Assembly (NCBI GenBank): GCA_947846985.1
Contig: CANTUZ010000001.1
Coordinates: 108,579,757 to 108,643,756, forward strand
Length of the DNA stretch: 64,000 nt
Direction of reading: 5' to 3'
DNA from: Fratercula arctica
Lineage: Eukaryota; Chordata; Aves; Charadriiformes; Alcidae
Of the stretch, positions 50,494 through 63,400 are shown one piece after another (the stretch's first letter is position 1; each line of letters starts with the position of its first letter). Position numbers and translations under genes: made by a program. The notes under the pieces are model-generated. The model saw only the letters and a list, made by a program, of their open reading frames with translations, searched no databases and was not told the origin of the DNA.

Positions 50494-51463
50494 TTACTCA
50501 GCTTAGCATGTCTCAGGTGATTATCTTCAGTTGCTGAGTCACTCATCGATGTTGTGCTCCACAGGGTGCTACCTGGTATGCCCAATGTAAACATTTTGCT
50601 CTGCATTCAGCTGCAGAGTCTTTTTTTGGGAGACACTTGAAGAGATCCCCTTCCTTATCCTCAGTGATTATCTTCTAAAATGCACAAGGTTTTTTTTTGT
50701 CTTTTCTAGTGCAGATATTTTTAAGCCAGTGCTGTTGCAGAGAATACCTTCCTCCCCTTAAATCCTTTATGTAAAAGCTTTTGTACGCTTGAGAAAGAAG
50801 TTTAGTTTGATGTAAAAAAAATGTTCAGCCTTCCTGGACAATTATTTTAGCAGTTCACACCCTATCAAGGGACGATTGCACAGAAGATACTTGGTTTTCC
50901 TTTTTCTCCATTTTGAGTATGCATCACATTCCTATTGTGTTTTAAAATAATAAATGTAGTTTGTTTTCCTCCGTACAGGAAAAAAACCCAAAACAGTGAT
51001 GGAAAGATGGGAGGAAATGTCATAATAAAAATTTGTGTATGAAATATAACATCTCCTCTCTCAATTTGATTTCAAATCGAAACACCTGCTGATAGCTCAG
51101 ATTGTGTCCTAAATCACTTTGGTGGTTGGTACAAAAGCAATCACTTTGCTTTTGGCACGTAAAAATGGCAAGAATTAGTATAGTCATTCTTGTACATTCT
51201 TACAAAGTTTTATTAGTGAGAATGGTGAGTTTCTCAAAATTTGAAAAAGATTTGCTTATAACCATGAGAAGGTCTTAGAATGTCTACTCTGAGTCAGTTG
51301 ACTTTCAAGACTAGAGGATGGTTGATACCAGCCTACGATTAACACTGAGTTATTGCTTTTTTTTTTTTTTTTAATTTTGAAACATGTTAGTGAAAATATT
51401 TTTTAAGACGGTTTATCACTTTCTGAGAATCCTGTACAGTTGAAAGGCTGGGATTCAACATGC

Positions 51464-51494
<31 letters not shown>

Positions 51495-52186
51495 AAGTTG
51501 AAGAATAAAAAATATAGCTCTATATGCTGTACACAGTTGATAATGATAGATGGTAGTGTGGCACATGGGAAGAATATTTTATTGGGAATTTTTATGAATC
51601 ACGCTGCATCTCTGGTGAGTGACTGGCACCAGGCTGATTCCCAAGGAAAAGAGAGGGTTTGAGATACTCTCAGCATTCACCTTTTGTTGGCCGGTTGGCA
51701 TCATAATATAGCCAGTGCTAATGTAAACTTCATGGATTATATTAGATCTGGGATTGCCGTTTGGGTTTGTTTCATGTTACAGTAAGCATTCTATATAAAA
51801 GCGCAGTGCAACAGCACTATTCAGTGAGGTGTATGACATACTCACATATGTGATGTGATATGCGTAAACTTCCCGTCTGGGTGGTGGAGCGGAAGGGTGA
51901 TGTTTTTAAAAAATAAGTTCCTTGCTTTTCACATTTGCCTGCTAAAAGTAGAAAATGTAGAAAACAGTACTGCAGCTTATACCAGTGCTCAGAATTTAGG
52001 AGGAAAATGAACTTCTCCTATATGTGGCACAAAGTTTCTTTGTAGAGAAACGAAACAACTCTTATTTGGGAAACCTAATGCAAAAGTTGGAGTACTGAGA
52101 TTGCAGTAGGCAAATCCTCTATGGCATCAGCTATGAAATATATTTAACACCAGGCCCTCGTCAGCTAATGTACTTCTCTTTATCTT
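50494..52186. other. Unique non-coding DNA with T runs
   Basis: No gene recognised. T runs of 16 (51357-51372) and 27 (51464-51490) are present. Neither has an AATAAA-bearing body beside it on the minus strand. Confidence 0.65.
51464..51490. repeat. Poly(T) run of 27
   Basis: An uninterrupted T homopolymer. The flanks show no retroelement. Confidence 0.9.
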
Positions 52187-52224
52187 CCCCCCACCCCCCC
52201 CCCCCCCCACCTCCACCCCCCCCC
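52187..52224. repeat. Poly-C block
   Basis: C6, A, C15, A, CC, T, CC, A, C9. The complementary G-rich strand has enough G runs to form a quadruplex, and the C strand an i-motif. Long C runs are uncommon in this AT-rich window. Confidence 0.9.
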
Positions 52225-54739
52225 TACTAAAGATGAGAATGTGTATTGAGAAACAATTTGAGGACCATAAGGTGGGGGCTATGATGGTGGAGGTGAAGCA
52301 GTGCGAGTGTCCCTTCCTTCCCTCCTGAGAGTACTAGTTGTTTTGTCAGACATCCCTGTGTTGCCTTGGCACAGCCACACATTACTGCAGACAGGAACGC
52401 ATCCTTATGGCCTTGGTCTTTTCTTCTGGGCATTTATTACAGGCTGCTTTACCAAAAGGAGATGCTAGGCTACGTGGGTGTTAGTTTTGAGCCACTACGT
52501 CTTATTTTTATATTCTGTTCTGTGATATTCTATTTTTATGGCAGAGTTTAGGAGCAATTCTTGATGGGGGGTGGGAGGGGGCAAGAAAGGCTGAATCCTT
52601 TACTGAATGGCATACCTTGGGAAATGCAAACATTTCTGTGATTTTAGATACAGGATTAACACATAACAACTCTTACTCCTTGTGGTTCCTGGGTAAGGAG
52701 CAAGAATGACAAGCTCTGGCTCAATTCTGGCATTCATGTTGGCTAAATAAACTCAGGACTTACAAAGCTGCCAGAACCCTGGAAAGACTTGTCCTGTCTC
52801 TCAAGTCTCTGGGTCACGATCAAGGTACACTAAGAAGAGGGCTGCAGGTCTTGGAGATCAGACACTCTACCTTAGATATTTCTATACCAAAGGAAGAGGA
52901 GGCAAGACAGAAGAAGGGTTTGAGGTTTGCATGACAATTTACTTCTCAGAGCGACACTTCATTAGTTTCCTGCTCTGAGAGTTGGTGTACTGCAGTGGTT
53001 TAGACAGTGACAGGTAAGGTAAAGTGTCCTTGCTAAACAGCATAACTTCAACAGAGGGGTTTTTTTCAGCCTGGAGGATTCCATCAAGGGCTGGACAGTT
53101 TTGTCTTCAAAAGGGAAATATTTTACAGAATTGTAAAAATTTCTGTTTCAGCAGTGCAACTCTGGCAGTATTTTTGTCTCATAGACCAAGAATCCCCACT
53201 AAATTGTGGCTATGCTATGGCATTGCTGAAAATAAATCCCAGCCTGTTGTGGGGATTCTTTGGACATAGGAGCTTGCAAGGTCGTCTGTGGGTACTCATG
53301 AACAGGAAGCATGCTCCAGTGTGCATGTTTGCGAGCAAATTAAATACAGGAATAAGTTAGAAATTATGTTTATTTCATAACATATTGAAGTAAGGATATA
53401 AAATGGACAGAAGTATATAATTTAACAGTTTCTTGGGAATTATGAGGGGATAAATTGTCTTCCCTCACAATTAAATTTGGGGAATTTTTTTTGAGAAAGG
53501 AATGCTTGATTTCTCTGAAAAAGTATATATCTGTGTGCTGTTAATGTGTATTGTGTAGGAATTACAGCATTATAATTGAAATGCTTCAGTGGCTTTTTGC
53601 ATAATTTGGGAATGTATAAGTTACTGCAACCCTGGGCAGCAGATGCTTAATAAGCATTGTTATACATCACTATTTTTCTTGGTAGAAAGTGAAGAAGTTG
53701 TATCAGTGGGGATTTTGTAGTATTTTAATAATGGGTAACTTTTGCTTACTGCTTTAAGAAACTTTAAAATCACATTTTATATATACTGTGTTGTATGGTT
53801 GCATCGTTACCAAACAACAACGTAAGAAGAGACAAGAAGCAGATTCTTCCAATAGACACAAGTACTGTGGATTGGAGCAACACAAGCGCCAATGATATCC
53901 AATCTAGGGAAGTGGTGCACCTTTGCAAAGAACCCCGGTGTATGTCATCTAATACCTTTTCAGAGATGGGCTTGTGGAAATAGTTTGACACTGAGCTCAC
54001 TGTATTTTTACACAATGTAGGTTTTTATTTTAAACTTATATTTAAGTAGCTTATTGCTACCAAAGGTGAACAAGCATGTACAGCAAGATTAAAACAGGCA
54101 GTGAGAGTAACTTAATCTGCCTCACACTGCCTTCAACCAATTTCTTTTTGTGGGGCACACAACACTATGAATAGATGCATCATGGAAAGTGTATTTGCTT
54201 CATATTTTATAACCACAACCCTTTGACAGTCTACTATAAGACTAATGCCTGTTATTTTCATTAAAGCACTAGGCTGGTGTGTTTTGTCTCTGTGAGCATG
54301 TAAGAATGATGACCGTCCCTCGAGGAGGCTGAGATCCCACCATTCCTGGAAATGGGGACAAACCTTGGGAGCATCCCCTGGGAATGATAATGGAATGAAT
54401 GGGTCCGCTGATATTTTGCTTTGACAAGTCACTTAGCCTGCTTCTGTTTTCCCATCTATAACACATATTTTATATCCATATGTTCTTCTTTTTAATACAA
54501 GCAGCTAGTGAAAGCTTGGGGTCTGCAAAGTTATTTCTGTTAGGAAGGAAGATGTGACAAGTCGGGTGTGTTTGATGCCAGCATGTTTATTTTTAAAGAA
54601 GGTACAAATTCGTGAGGAATCTGTCTTTGAATGGAGGAGGGACTGCCTTGAGGGGCAGCTTTCTGGCTCATAGCCCTCTTGGTTTTGAAACAAAACTTCC
54701 TCGAAGTACTTTTCCCTTCCCTGATCACTTCTCAGTGCT
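52225..54739. other. Unique non-coding DNA
   Basis: No gene recognised. At 52949-53035 an acceptor-like CTTCTCAG, 64 nt and a strong donor-like GACAG|GTAAGG occur, but every frame across the 64 nt has a stop. It could only be a non-coding exon. Confidence 0.6.
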
Positions 54740-54845
54740 TTTAGCTCACCAGCCGTCTGGCTGCGGTGCCAGCTCTGGCGGCAGGGCTTCTCGCTGGCAC
54801 AGGCGCACCCTCTCTCCCCAGCCTGCCGGCGTTTCTCAGTAGCCT
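54740..54845. other. Small GC- and CpG-richer patch
   Basis: About 100 bases with CpGs in CCGTCTGG, TGCGGTG, GGCGGC, CTCGCTGG, GGCGCACC and GCCGGCG, clearly above the CpG-poor surroundings. It lies in a 76-codon plus-strand frame (54612-54842) with no known domain. It is too short to call a CpG island. Confidence 0.5.
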
Positions 54846-56040
54846 TGCAGACACTTCTGTTTGAAATTCTTTACTGATTTCATTCATGCCGTTCTTTTGG
54901 TTAACTGACAGCTTTTTGACGAAATTTGTCCCAGCCTATTTGTATAAATATTTTAACACTCTGCATTTTTTAATCTTGCCTGAGTTACTTCCAGAGGTGG
55001 AGGGGTGTGTTATACCATTTGTCTACAAATTACATGGATTAGTTTAGGTTTTTTGTTGTCTTGAATATCCTACATTAAAATTTCCTATAAAAAAACACAA
55101 ACAAAATATTTTCTAAGTGCTACAAATTCAGAAGATTAGCAATTCATGTTCTTCCTTCACCATTTATTATTTAATGGCTTTTGATTGTGTATCTGCACTT
55201 TGAATGTAACTCCTTTCTACAGAAAATTGTCCCAGCTTTGTCATTTATACCTCATAGGTCAGTTCATGCACGCCCTGGACTGTTTGTGTTGCCTCTTCTC
55301 AGCCATTCTCCATCTGAGTCAGGTGTGGTGGGGGTCATGCTTTTCTACAGTGAGACTTCACCGACTGACAGCATCTTGCAATATTATCTCTGGTATTTCC
55401 CACATGCACTTTCATGCAAGTTTTTCCAACTTCCTATTTATCAGACATCATCCTTGTGTTCACCAATACAGAGTTCTCTCACTTTCCTTCCCAGCTAAGT
55501 TAAACTCTTTTAAGGTGCACAAGGGTTTCAGACTTCTACTTCCAAATATAGACTACTTTCCCTGTTTGACTTTTTTCACATTTGAGGTTTACCTGATATT
55601 TGTAGTAATCTCTCATCCCGATAAAGCTGTGCAGCTCTGTAGTCTCTATAAATATTTCCACCGTTCATCAGCAGTTCTTGATTATTATCTTATATTTTAA
55701 TTATTTCTATTTGTGGCCAGATGACATAATTACCATATCTGACATAGTAACTGGAGACTTCAGTAACTAGTGACTTTTCACAAAATATTGAAAAAAAAGT
55801 CTGAGTCACAGAAGTTTCCATATTAAATCTCCCTTTTCAGTTTGCGTTAAAATGGAGAGAAATGTCCATGAAGACATAGTGACTGAAGGCATTCTTTCAA
55901 TCCTAGATAAATAAATCCTAAATTAGAATAATATTTGTTATTTCCCAACCTGATTCTTTCTGTGATTATTTTATTGTGAAATATTTGTAAATATAAACTA
56001 AAAGACTAGTTGGAACTTTGTGAAACATACTAATATGTTT
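54846..56040. other. Unique non-coding DNA containing the longest open frame
   Basis: The longest frame of the window (171 codons, plus strand 55185-55700) lies here, overlapping a 105-codon frame (55181-55498). The DNA is T/C-rich, which removes purine-starting stop codons from plus-strand frames, and the translation is F/L/S/C-rich with no motif. I regard both as chance. Confidence 0.6.
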
Positions 56041-56157
56041 ATCTTTGTATAGTAAAAATATCTTTATATAGTAAAAATTAAAATACCTTTAAATAGTGAA
56101 AGTAAAAGAGCATTTACTTTAAATAGTAAGTGTGAAATATCTTTGTATAGTCAAAAT
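56041..56157. repeat. Degenerate tandem repeat around TATAGTAAAA
   Basis: Five imperfect units are visible, each with a version of ATCTTTGTATAGTAAAAAT: starting near 56041, 56060, 56082, 56112 and 56139. Unit length varies from about 19 to 30 bases. This looks like an old minisatellite-like expansion that has since diverged. Confidence 0.75.
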
Positions 56158-57333
56158 AATAATAATTTTTTAAAATGCGGTGTTTTCCTTTCTTTCTCCT
56201 AAGGAGTTTTTGATCATTTTAAATAATTTTTCTCTTCTCCAGCTACTTAAATTTTCCAGTGCTTTTTCTATTCAAGGCTTTGTCAAAAGGATTTGAAAGT
56301 CCAAATAAATTTTGCCAACTGGTTTTCTTTTATCCATTTTATCCATTACCATGTGTATGCAGTATGACCCACTTTGAGAAGTGTATCAGATGAGGAGGAG
56401 TCACATAAAGTGCTATACTACAGACTAAACCACTGTCTAAATGTATCTTCAAGCACCATAACTGAAAGTGGGACTTTTCAGATCCCTTTAAAATAAATTG
56501 ATTAATAATACATCATGTTAAAATGAATTTTTCATGGTTTGGGAGCTAATGTTCTCAATTATTCAGCAATGCAAAATGTTGGAAATGTGCATATAAACAG
56601 CATGCAAGAGCTGATCCATGAAATATTTCTTTAGAAAACACAATGATAAGATTTTTTTTTTTTTTTTAATATGCTAGAACATAACTTTTTTTTTCCCTAA
56701 AAATATTTACTTTTGGTGGTAAAAATGAAGTCTGACATTAAATTGGCCATACATGTCTAGCATCAGCATCCTATCTATTACAGCAACAACACACACTTTA
56801 GATTAATCATTGTATATTCACAATTTTCCCATCTTCAATGCTATGAAACAAAACATAGCTAACATCATAGTTTCTGGAAGTCATGTGTAATGCTGTAATA
56901 GGAATTTCTATTGTCTTTTGAAAAGCTTAAGAAATTTTTTGAACATTCTATTAATAAATACTGATGTTATACTCCTTGAATCTTTCCTGGACTGTGAATC
57001 TAAGACATAATCCTTGTACTTAAAATTTAGAGTGTTCTAATTGAGTTGAATTTCAAAAATTCAGAAATTGTAAATCCTTAAAAACATGTCCAAAAAGGAT
57101 ATTTTGTGTTTACAAGGGTAGTTTGGTCAGTTGTTTTTAATGCATATCTTCAGTCAGGATTAAAGATTTTTCACAGCTGTTCTAAAAATGACCGACTATA
57201 TTGGAAAACAAATTGTTACTAGTCCAGGTACTAATCTCAGTAATAACTGTATAATTTCAGAGTACCCCACCATGAATTAGTAGCAGTCCACTGCATTGTG
57301 CTATTGAACATAATTTGTTTTCATTCTTTGCAG
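56158..57333. other. Unique non-coding DNA
   Basis: Very AT-rich, with a T run of 16 at 56652-56667. No gene recognised. Confidence 0.65.
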
Positions 57334-57471
57334 ATGAAAATGGGTAAGGCCACTAAGGCATGCTCCAAGGCATTCAGTATTTCTCAACATTTGGCCTGTA
57401 GAAATGAGAGGTGGGAAACACTTGTGAGGTTGTCTAAATCATCTTTATATTCTTCATGGGCGGTTCCCTAG
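57334..57471 (+). other. Candidate exon starting with ATG (unconfirmed)
   Basis: A strong acceptor-like sequence (TTGTTTTCATTCTTTGCAG) ends at 57333 and is followed at once by an ATG frame of 45 codons, beginning MKMGKATKACSKAF, to TAG at 57469-57471. It has no recognised motif and no support from a neighbouring exon. Confidence 0.1.
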
Positions 57472-60400
57472 GGTCTATTTTTTAAAAACAGATCCCATGA
57501 TTAGCTCCTGTGTGGAATAGCCTTTAACCTTAGTGGGGAGATAAAATGTAAAGTGATTGCAAGCTTCAACCTGTACTGTGTCCAGCATCATTTTAAGTGA
57601 CTCAAGATTAGGGCCTCCATGTGTGCTAATAGTGGTGGTTAATTTTTCTAAATGATTCTCTATTCATACCCTGTATGAAGTAGGAACCTTATTTCTCCTT
57701 TTCCACCCTTCCTATATAAATTATGTAGCTGAGTTCACAGGTGTAGTACACTGTCACTCAGTAGCCTTATTTCTAGACCATATTCTCCATGGTGAGATCT
57801 TTGCATCTGTAGAAAGTTCAGTCAGAGTCTTTTACATTACCCATGGACATAGAGGGCGCACTCACATACCATATGTTTTAAAACTCAGGAACAATGAAGG
57901 AATTGAAGCAAAGGTACTCTCTGCACGAGTACTTCTCAATATAAACAAAATTCAGATAATTCTCTATTTTTCCTTCTCCTTCAAAATTGCTGCTCTTGAC
58001 CTCATTAAGGTATTTGCTGTACACCAGTAAGATGTTTTGTCAACCAGGAACTTTGATGTTCCCAGACACCCATCTCTATAACTGTCTAGAGTTTTTTTGT
58101 CTTGTTTCATTGGTTTTCTTTTCCCCTCTGAGAATCATAAAATTCTTAGAGCCACTGGAGAAAAATCTACTTGAATGCTAGGAACCATGCTTATGTTTTT
58201 CAACATACAAATAAAAAGATAAGTGACATGGGTTTGAGAAAAAAGCATCTTTCTCTAAGAATAGGAAGACAGGTAGGGAGCTTCTCCTGCATGACCCCTA
58301 TTCAGCATCAAAGGTTGATGGAGAAATTATTGGTAATGGCATCGTCTCTACTTTATTAAGATAATTAATTTGCATCAAAAGAGCTCTATTGCATGTAACT
58401 AACCATCACCGTGTGCCTGGGCAGAGGATTGTTACAGGTTGCATTACTGGATTTTCAGTGTGCTTCCTGCATGGTTGGAAGGGAATCACAATAACTTTCC
58501 ATGTTTCTGTTTTCCTCTTTACAAGAACGATCACCAAGGTCTTGAAAAAAAAAAGTCAGATTTCCCATGAGCAAGAATGAATTGTTTCCTGGAGAAACAA
58601 AGATGCATCCATTTTTTTTAACTATTGTTTCCTGTGAGCCAGGGTCTGAGGGGGAGAATTGATACCACCCCTGACTCAGCCTGTTGGGATCTCTCTTAGT
58701 GAGTGTTCTGAATTGGAAAATACTTTTAGTGCATAAAAAGCAATATAACTTTGAGATGTGGGATTTTTGTGTGTATCCATCCCTCAAATTTATTAATGAT
58801 GAAAGAAAATTATTTCCCTTTTTTTAATGTACCCATTTCACAAACAAATCATGGATGCATAGATAGATGGAGACCCAGGTGTCTGGGCTTCAGTAGCCTG
58901 CCCCGTTCCACACAGGAGAATCTGCTGAGAAACAGCATTTGACCCACAGCATCAAGGACTCAAATGCAGACACTGGGTCATTCTCAACTTTGCTGTCATC
59001 AATCCTTCTATCATGCTTTGCCATCAAATCCCTCTTCCCTCAATATATTCCATTGCTATACTATTACTAGAGCTGATTCTCGAGCACAGATTTAAAATTG
59101 AGATTGCATGAGTGAGAACTAGCCACAGTATCCACTGATACCTATTTATCTTGGGCAAGATCTGTTAGCTCTGTAACATTTGTCAAAGCTCTGTTGGCAA
59201 TGTAATCTAGAGCAATCATTTCTCTTCTGTCACTGCAAATTCTGCCTGGGAAACTGTAAACCTAAAGCAGACTTCTTGGAGAGCGGCGCTGAGTGAAAAC
59301 TGAAAGACTGGGAACTGCTGAACGTCAGCAAAGGTTACGCAGTCATTTCTCATGTCACTTTGACAGGCTTGCCACTCGCATGAGAGCCAGGAGCAAGGGA
59401 GAAGTGCAGAACAGGGATCCAAGGGTACATGGGGGAGCAGGGAAATGTACCATTAATCAAAGGCTTGCAGGCTTCATGTGGGAAAGCTCTGTGTTTCAAA
59501 GTGGGGTGACCTTTAGGAAGTATCTAGTTAAGCAATGTGATTAATGTTCTATGTTCATTGCTTAATCAGTTGCATTATTTATTGTGAAAGTGGGTACAAA
59601 TAAACAAAAGCAAAGTTAAAAGGAACAGCTTTTTAAAGGCAACAGTGAAGTGATTCTGTTCAGTTGCTAGTTCTGTTTGTTAGCGTTATCAATATCTACC
59701 TCGCAGATCTTCAGAGCATGCTTTTTTGACGGTGCTGATAGGTACCGTGTACACAGCAAAATTATATTAAATTGATTGAAGAGATAGTGATACATATTAT
59801 CTCCCTAGTGATTCATGAGATCTTTTATAGTATAAACTATAAAATCACTGAACCTCAGGTTAAATATTCGGTGTGATTTGGGGTGTTTTAATCATAAAAA
59901 TCCTATTAAGAGAGAAAGGGATCATACAGCTAAACCCCTGTAAATGACACTGAACAGTTACCTCTAGTGTCCTGTAATGATCTTAATAATGGAGAAGTCA
60001 TTTGATATTCATTGTCAAGCCATTGATCATAACGGATTCATTCATTATTAATGTGGCTATAGCACAATGTTGGAAGACCTGTTGCAATGTGGGCAGGATG
60101 CAGAGGAAATCTTGAGGTAGCTTGAGATCAATAGTCTTGCCTGCCATGCCAGGAGTATTGTTAGAGAGGAAGTTAAAGGGTATCAGTGGTTGACTCTTCA
60201 ATAAGCTCAAAGAGAAAAAAATTTGAAATTGCTACGAGAAGATATTGAAGCTGTATGAGGAACCTAAATTCTCCAGGCTAAAATATTACCATGGTAAATT
60301 TACACAAATTGCTACCCATCGTCATTACTGGTTTGAAGAAAAAACAGCAGCTTTGGTTACATGAAAGCCAGCCAGCTGGAGGCAGCTAGACTAGAAGGTA

Positions 60401-63400
60401 TAAAAGGGCTTTTGGGGACAGAAAGTGACCCTTTGAACAGTTCTGCACATGCCCATTATCACCCACTGTGATGCAAAGTAACTGTCCTTTTAACCCAAAG
60501 GGCCACTGCTAATTGAAAGCTCTACCTTTCATATTCCAGATGATGGTTCTGTATCCCATTTACTAATCCAACATGCTTTTCAAGTATCTTCACTCTACTT
60601 AGCTTTGAAATTATTCTTACCTTTCCGTATCACCATCGGTAGGGATGAAGAAACACTCAACCATAGTACCTCCTAGAGTAACTATTTAACTTATTGTACT
60701 TCCAAAAGCGTTGTAGGATGCAATAAGTCAATACTCCCTTTCTAGGCATTACCCCTTGTGCTTCCCAGCTGTATGATTGCTCCTTGCTTTGCTAGGGAGC
60801 AGAAAGGCAGACTTGGTTATTCAGTGAGTGGCTAACAGGTCATGGTTTTACTCCTCATGTTTTTCTCTGGTGTACCCAGAGCTCTGAAAAGGCTTTAAAC
60901 AACAGTATCCGTGGTGTCAGTTAACTAACTAAAGAAATGTCATTTTCTCATCAATAGCTCACCTCCACTTATTTTTTGCCTTTTCAGATGATTATTTATT
61001 TATTTGTTTGTTAATGCTGTTGGGAACAACCAGACCTTGTTAAAAGTAGCAACGGAGGAAGTTCCTTTTCTTTGATGTACTTTGCTTAGTGGTCCTTTTA
61101 AGCATAGAGTTACCTTCATTAGTCATTGTAGTGAGTTGTTGGAATGTTACTTAAAGTTTTCTGTGCCACATCTTTGACTGGTGTGATCTAGCTATAAGCT
61201 GAACATTTGACTCTTTTATTTTCTGGTTTCACTGAAACCATATGCACCAGGGATTGTGCTGACCTTTTGTGTTTGTTTGTTCTATAAACACCTTTTTTTT
61301 GTCCCGTATCTGGAAGCATGGGAGAGCTTCCAGACTGGTGAAGAACACCACTCTTCAAGCAGGTGGACTATGACTAAATTAATGCTCAGAAGAAAAATGT
61401 TACTTTATCTCAATTTTTGATCAGAAGAAAGCAGTGTTCCTTTCTGTACTAATTTTTCTCTCACGTTCTCCTTAAAATATTAATCAGTCAGGACTTATTG
61501 GTCACCACCAGTTTTCAAGACAACTGAACTCCATTTTCTCAGCACTGAGCTCCAACCTTCATATTTCTGCCTGTGTTATTGCAGGATCACATTGCCTTCA
61601 AATGCGTACTGTTCATACTAATGCTATGGCCCATCTTCAGCTTTTGTAATTTGTGTAGCTTAAGAATGTAGAATATTACCTGAGTTAAAGCAGCAATGTC
61701 ATTTGATGTGCAGTGGATGTAAATCTTCAGTAAGTTAAGCAAAGTCCATAGGAAATGGTGCCCGTTCAGCTGAACTCAAACATGCCCCGCAGTTGAGATG
61801 CTGTAAGCGTTCTTCAGAGGAATGTGCACAGGTATCTTTATAAGTCTTTGAATCTACTTCTGAATATACGTCTTTTCAGCACTCAGATCTTTCTTACGTT
61901 GCAGCAAGTATTATTCCCTTTAGCAACTTCTCCTTTTCTGACCAAAGATAGTGAGTAATTAAACCAGTCTTGATATGGTCAAAAAACATGTTGTCAGTTC
62001 ATTTCAGAGAAACATGGATGTTTCTCTTTTCCCCGTCTTTCAGCAAAGATGTTTTCATACAAGACCAATAAAATACCTATCTAGCAGGTTTTTAAGGCTG
62101 CAGAACAGCAAAGCAGCAGGCTGAAGAAGATTGCCAAGGGCAATTCATACCTTTAAATATTAAAGCAAATGATAATTTTCTTCATACTGTGATAAAGAGC
62201 GGCTATCTTAATGCAGTTGTGCTGGGTGGGAGACAGTAAAGTCATCTCTTGGTTTGTCCGCTTATGTGTTTCAGGAGTATACAACAACATGTTATAGCCC
62301 AGCACAAACAGACAAAATATGATGTTTTTTTTAAATAATGCTCAGCTCTGAAATGCCATAGAAATCAGTGCAAATCAATTGATTCATATGTAAAGCAGCC
62401 CTGTATACAGGTAGAAACCTAATGAATGGTGTCTAAACGTAAACACTTTAAAAAAATAAATAACAAATATAATACTAAAAAACCAAAGTACAACTCTTTC
62501 ATTTAATTAAATGTTAGTATGTGAAATCTTTAAGTGGTTATCAAAATAACTAAAAATAAAAATGTCTTTTAAGAAATAAAATCCATACCCATTTTAAGCA
62601 AGCTTGAAGCTAGGGTAGTAATGACATAGTTCTGTAAATGTAGGAGTTGAAATAATTCTCCAAAAGCTGCTGTTTCAACATTCCTGGACAGAAAACATAC
62701 CCATGCATCAATTCATAAACTTGTTCTCTTGCATGCCTGCACTTCTGCCATCTGTTAAAGTGGCATTTTGCCCACTTAGGAAATATTGTTTCATTTTCTG
62801 CCATGTACAAATATCGACTTGCTTTCTAGAGAAATCCTGCAAAAATACAGCTATTCTTTCTGTTGTTTTCTTCCCACACATTTTTATCTTTTAACTCACT
62901 ATCACCGTATGCTTCCATTGGAAGCAAAATAGATATTTCAATCTTAGTCTTTCTCCCATTTGCCAAAATCTTTTCTAAGTGTCCTATTTTCAGCTGCCTG
63001 TGAACTATCAAGAATTCCACAGGTTCGATGCTACTGGCTGTTCAGCTGGTGTTTTCAGAGTTTAAACATAAACCTTGGCTTATCTTTTACCTGGCCACAA
63101 AAGGATGAGGCACAACCACTGTCCCTGTGCTCCCCGACAGTCAACCGACAACCTGTCCATGCCGATATGCCCATCAATGTATCTGAAACAAAAAGGTGTG
63201 TGAACTTTCTCTTGTAGAAGCTCCCAAACAGATTTCTTAATCTTAGGCATGACAATGATGAATATTCATGCCATTGTGCTGAGCCCTAAGCATTTGTCTT
63301 AACCTCTTAATTCGAATCCCTGATGTTGTAATGCCTGTGAAAGCTGAATGACCTGTTTTGTTCTCTACTCAATTGCGTTCTTGCACTCTCCAAGTTACTG

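Noticed and set aside
50215..50606. Repeat proteins (FGLVW or QTKPN units) on both strands
   Set aside because: They are translations of the AAACC microsatellite.
52957..53020. 64-nt segment with acceptor CTTCTCAG and donor GACAG|GTAAGG
   Set aside because: All three frames contain stops, so it is not coding. A non-coding exon cannot be excluded but has no other support.
55185..55700. Longest open frame in the window (171 codons, plus strand)
   Set aside because: It lies in T/C-rich DNA that suppresses plus-strand stops, has an F/L/S/C-rich translation without any motif, and overlaps another equally featureless frame.
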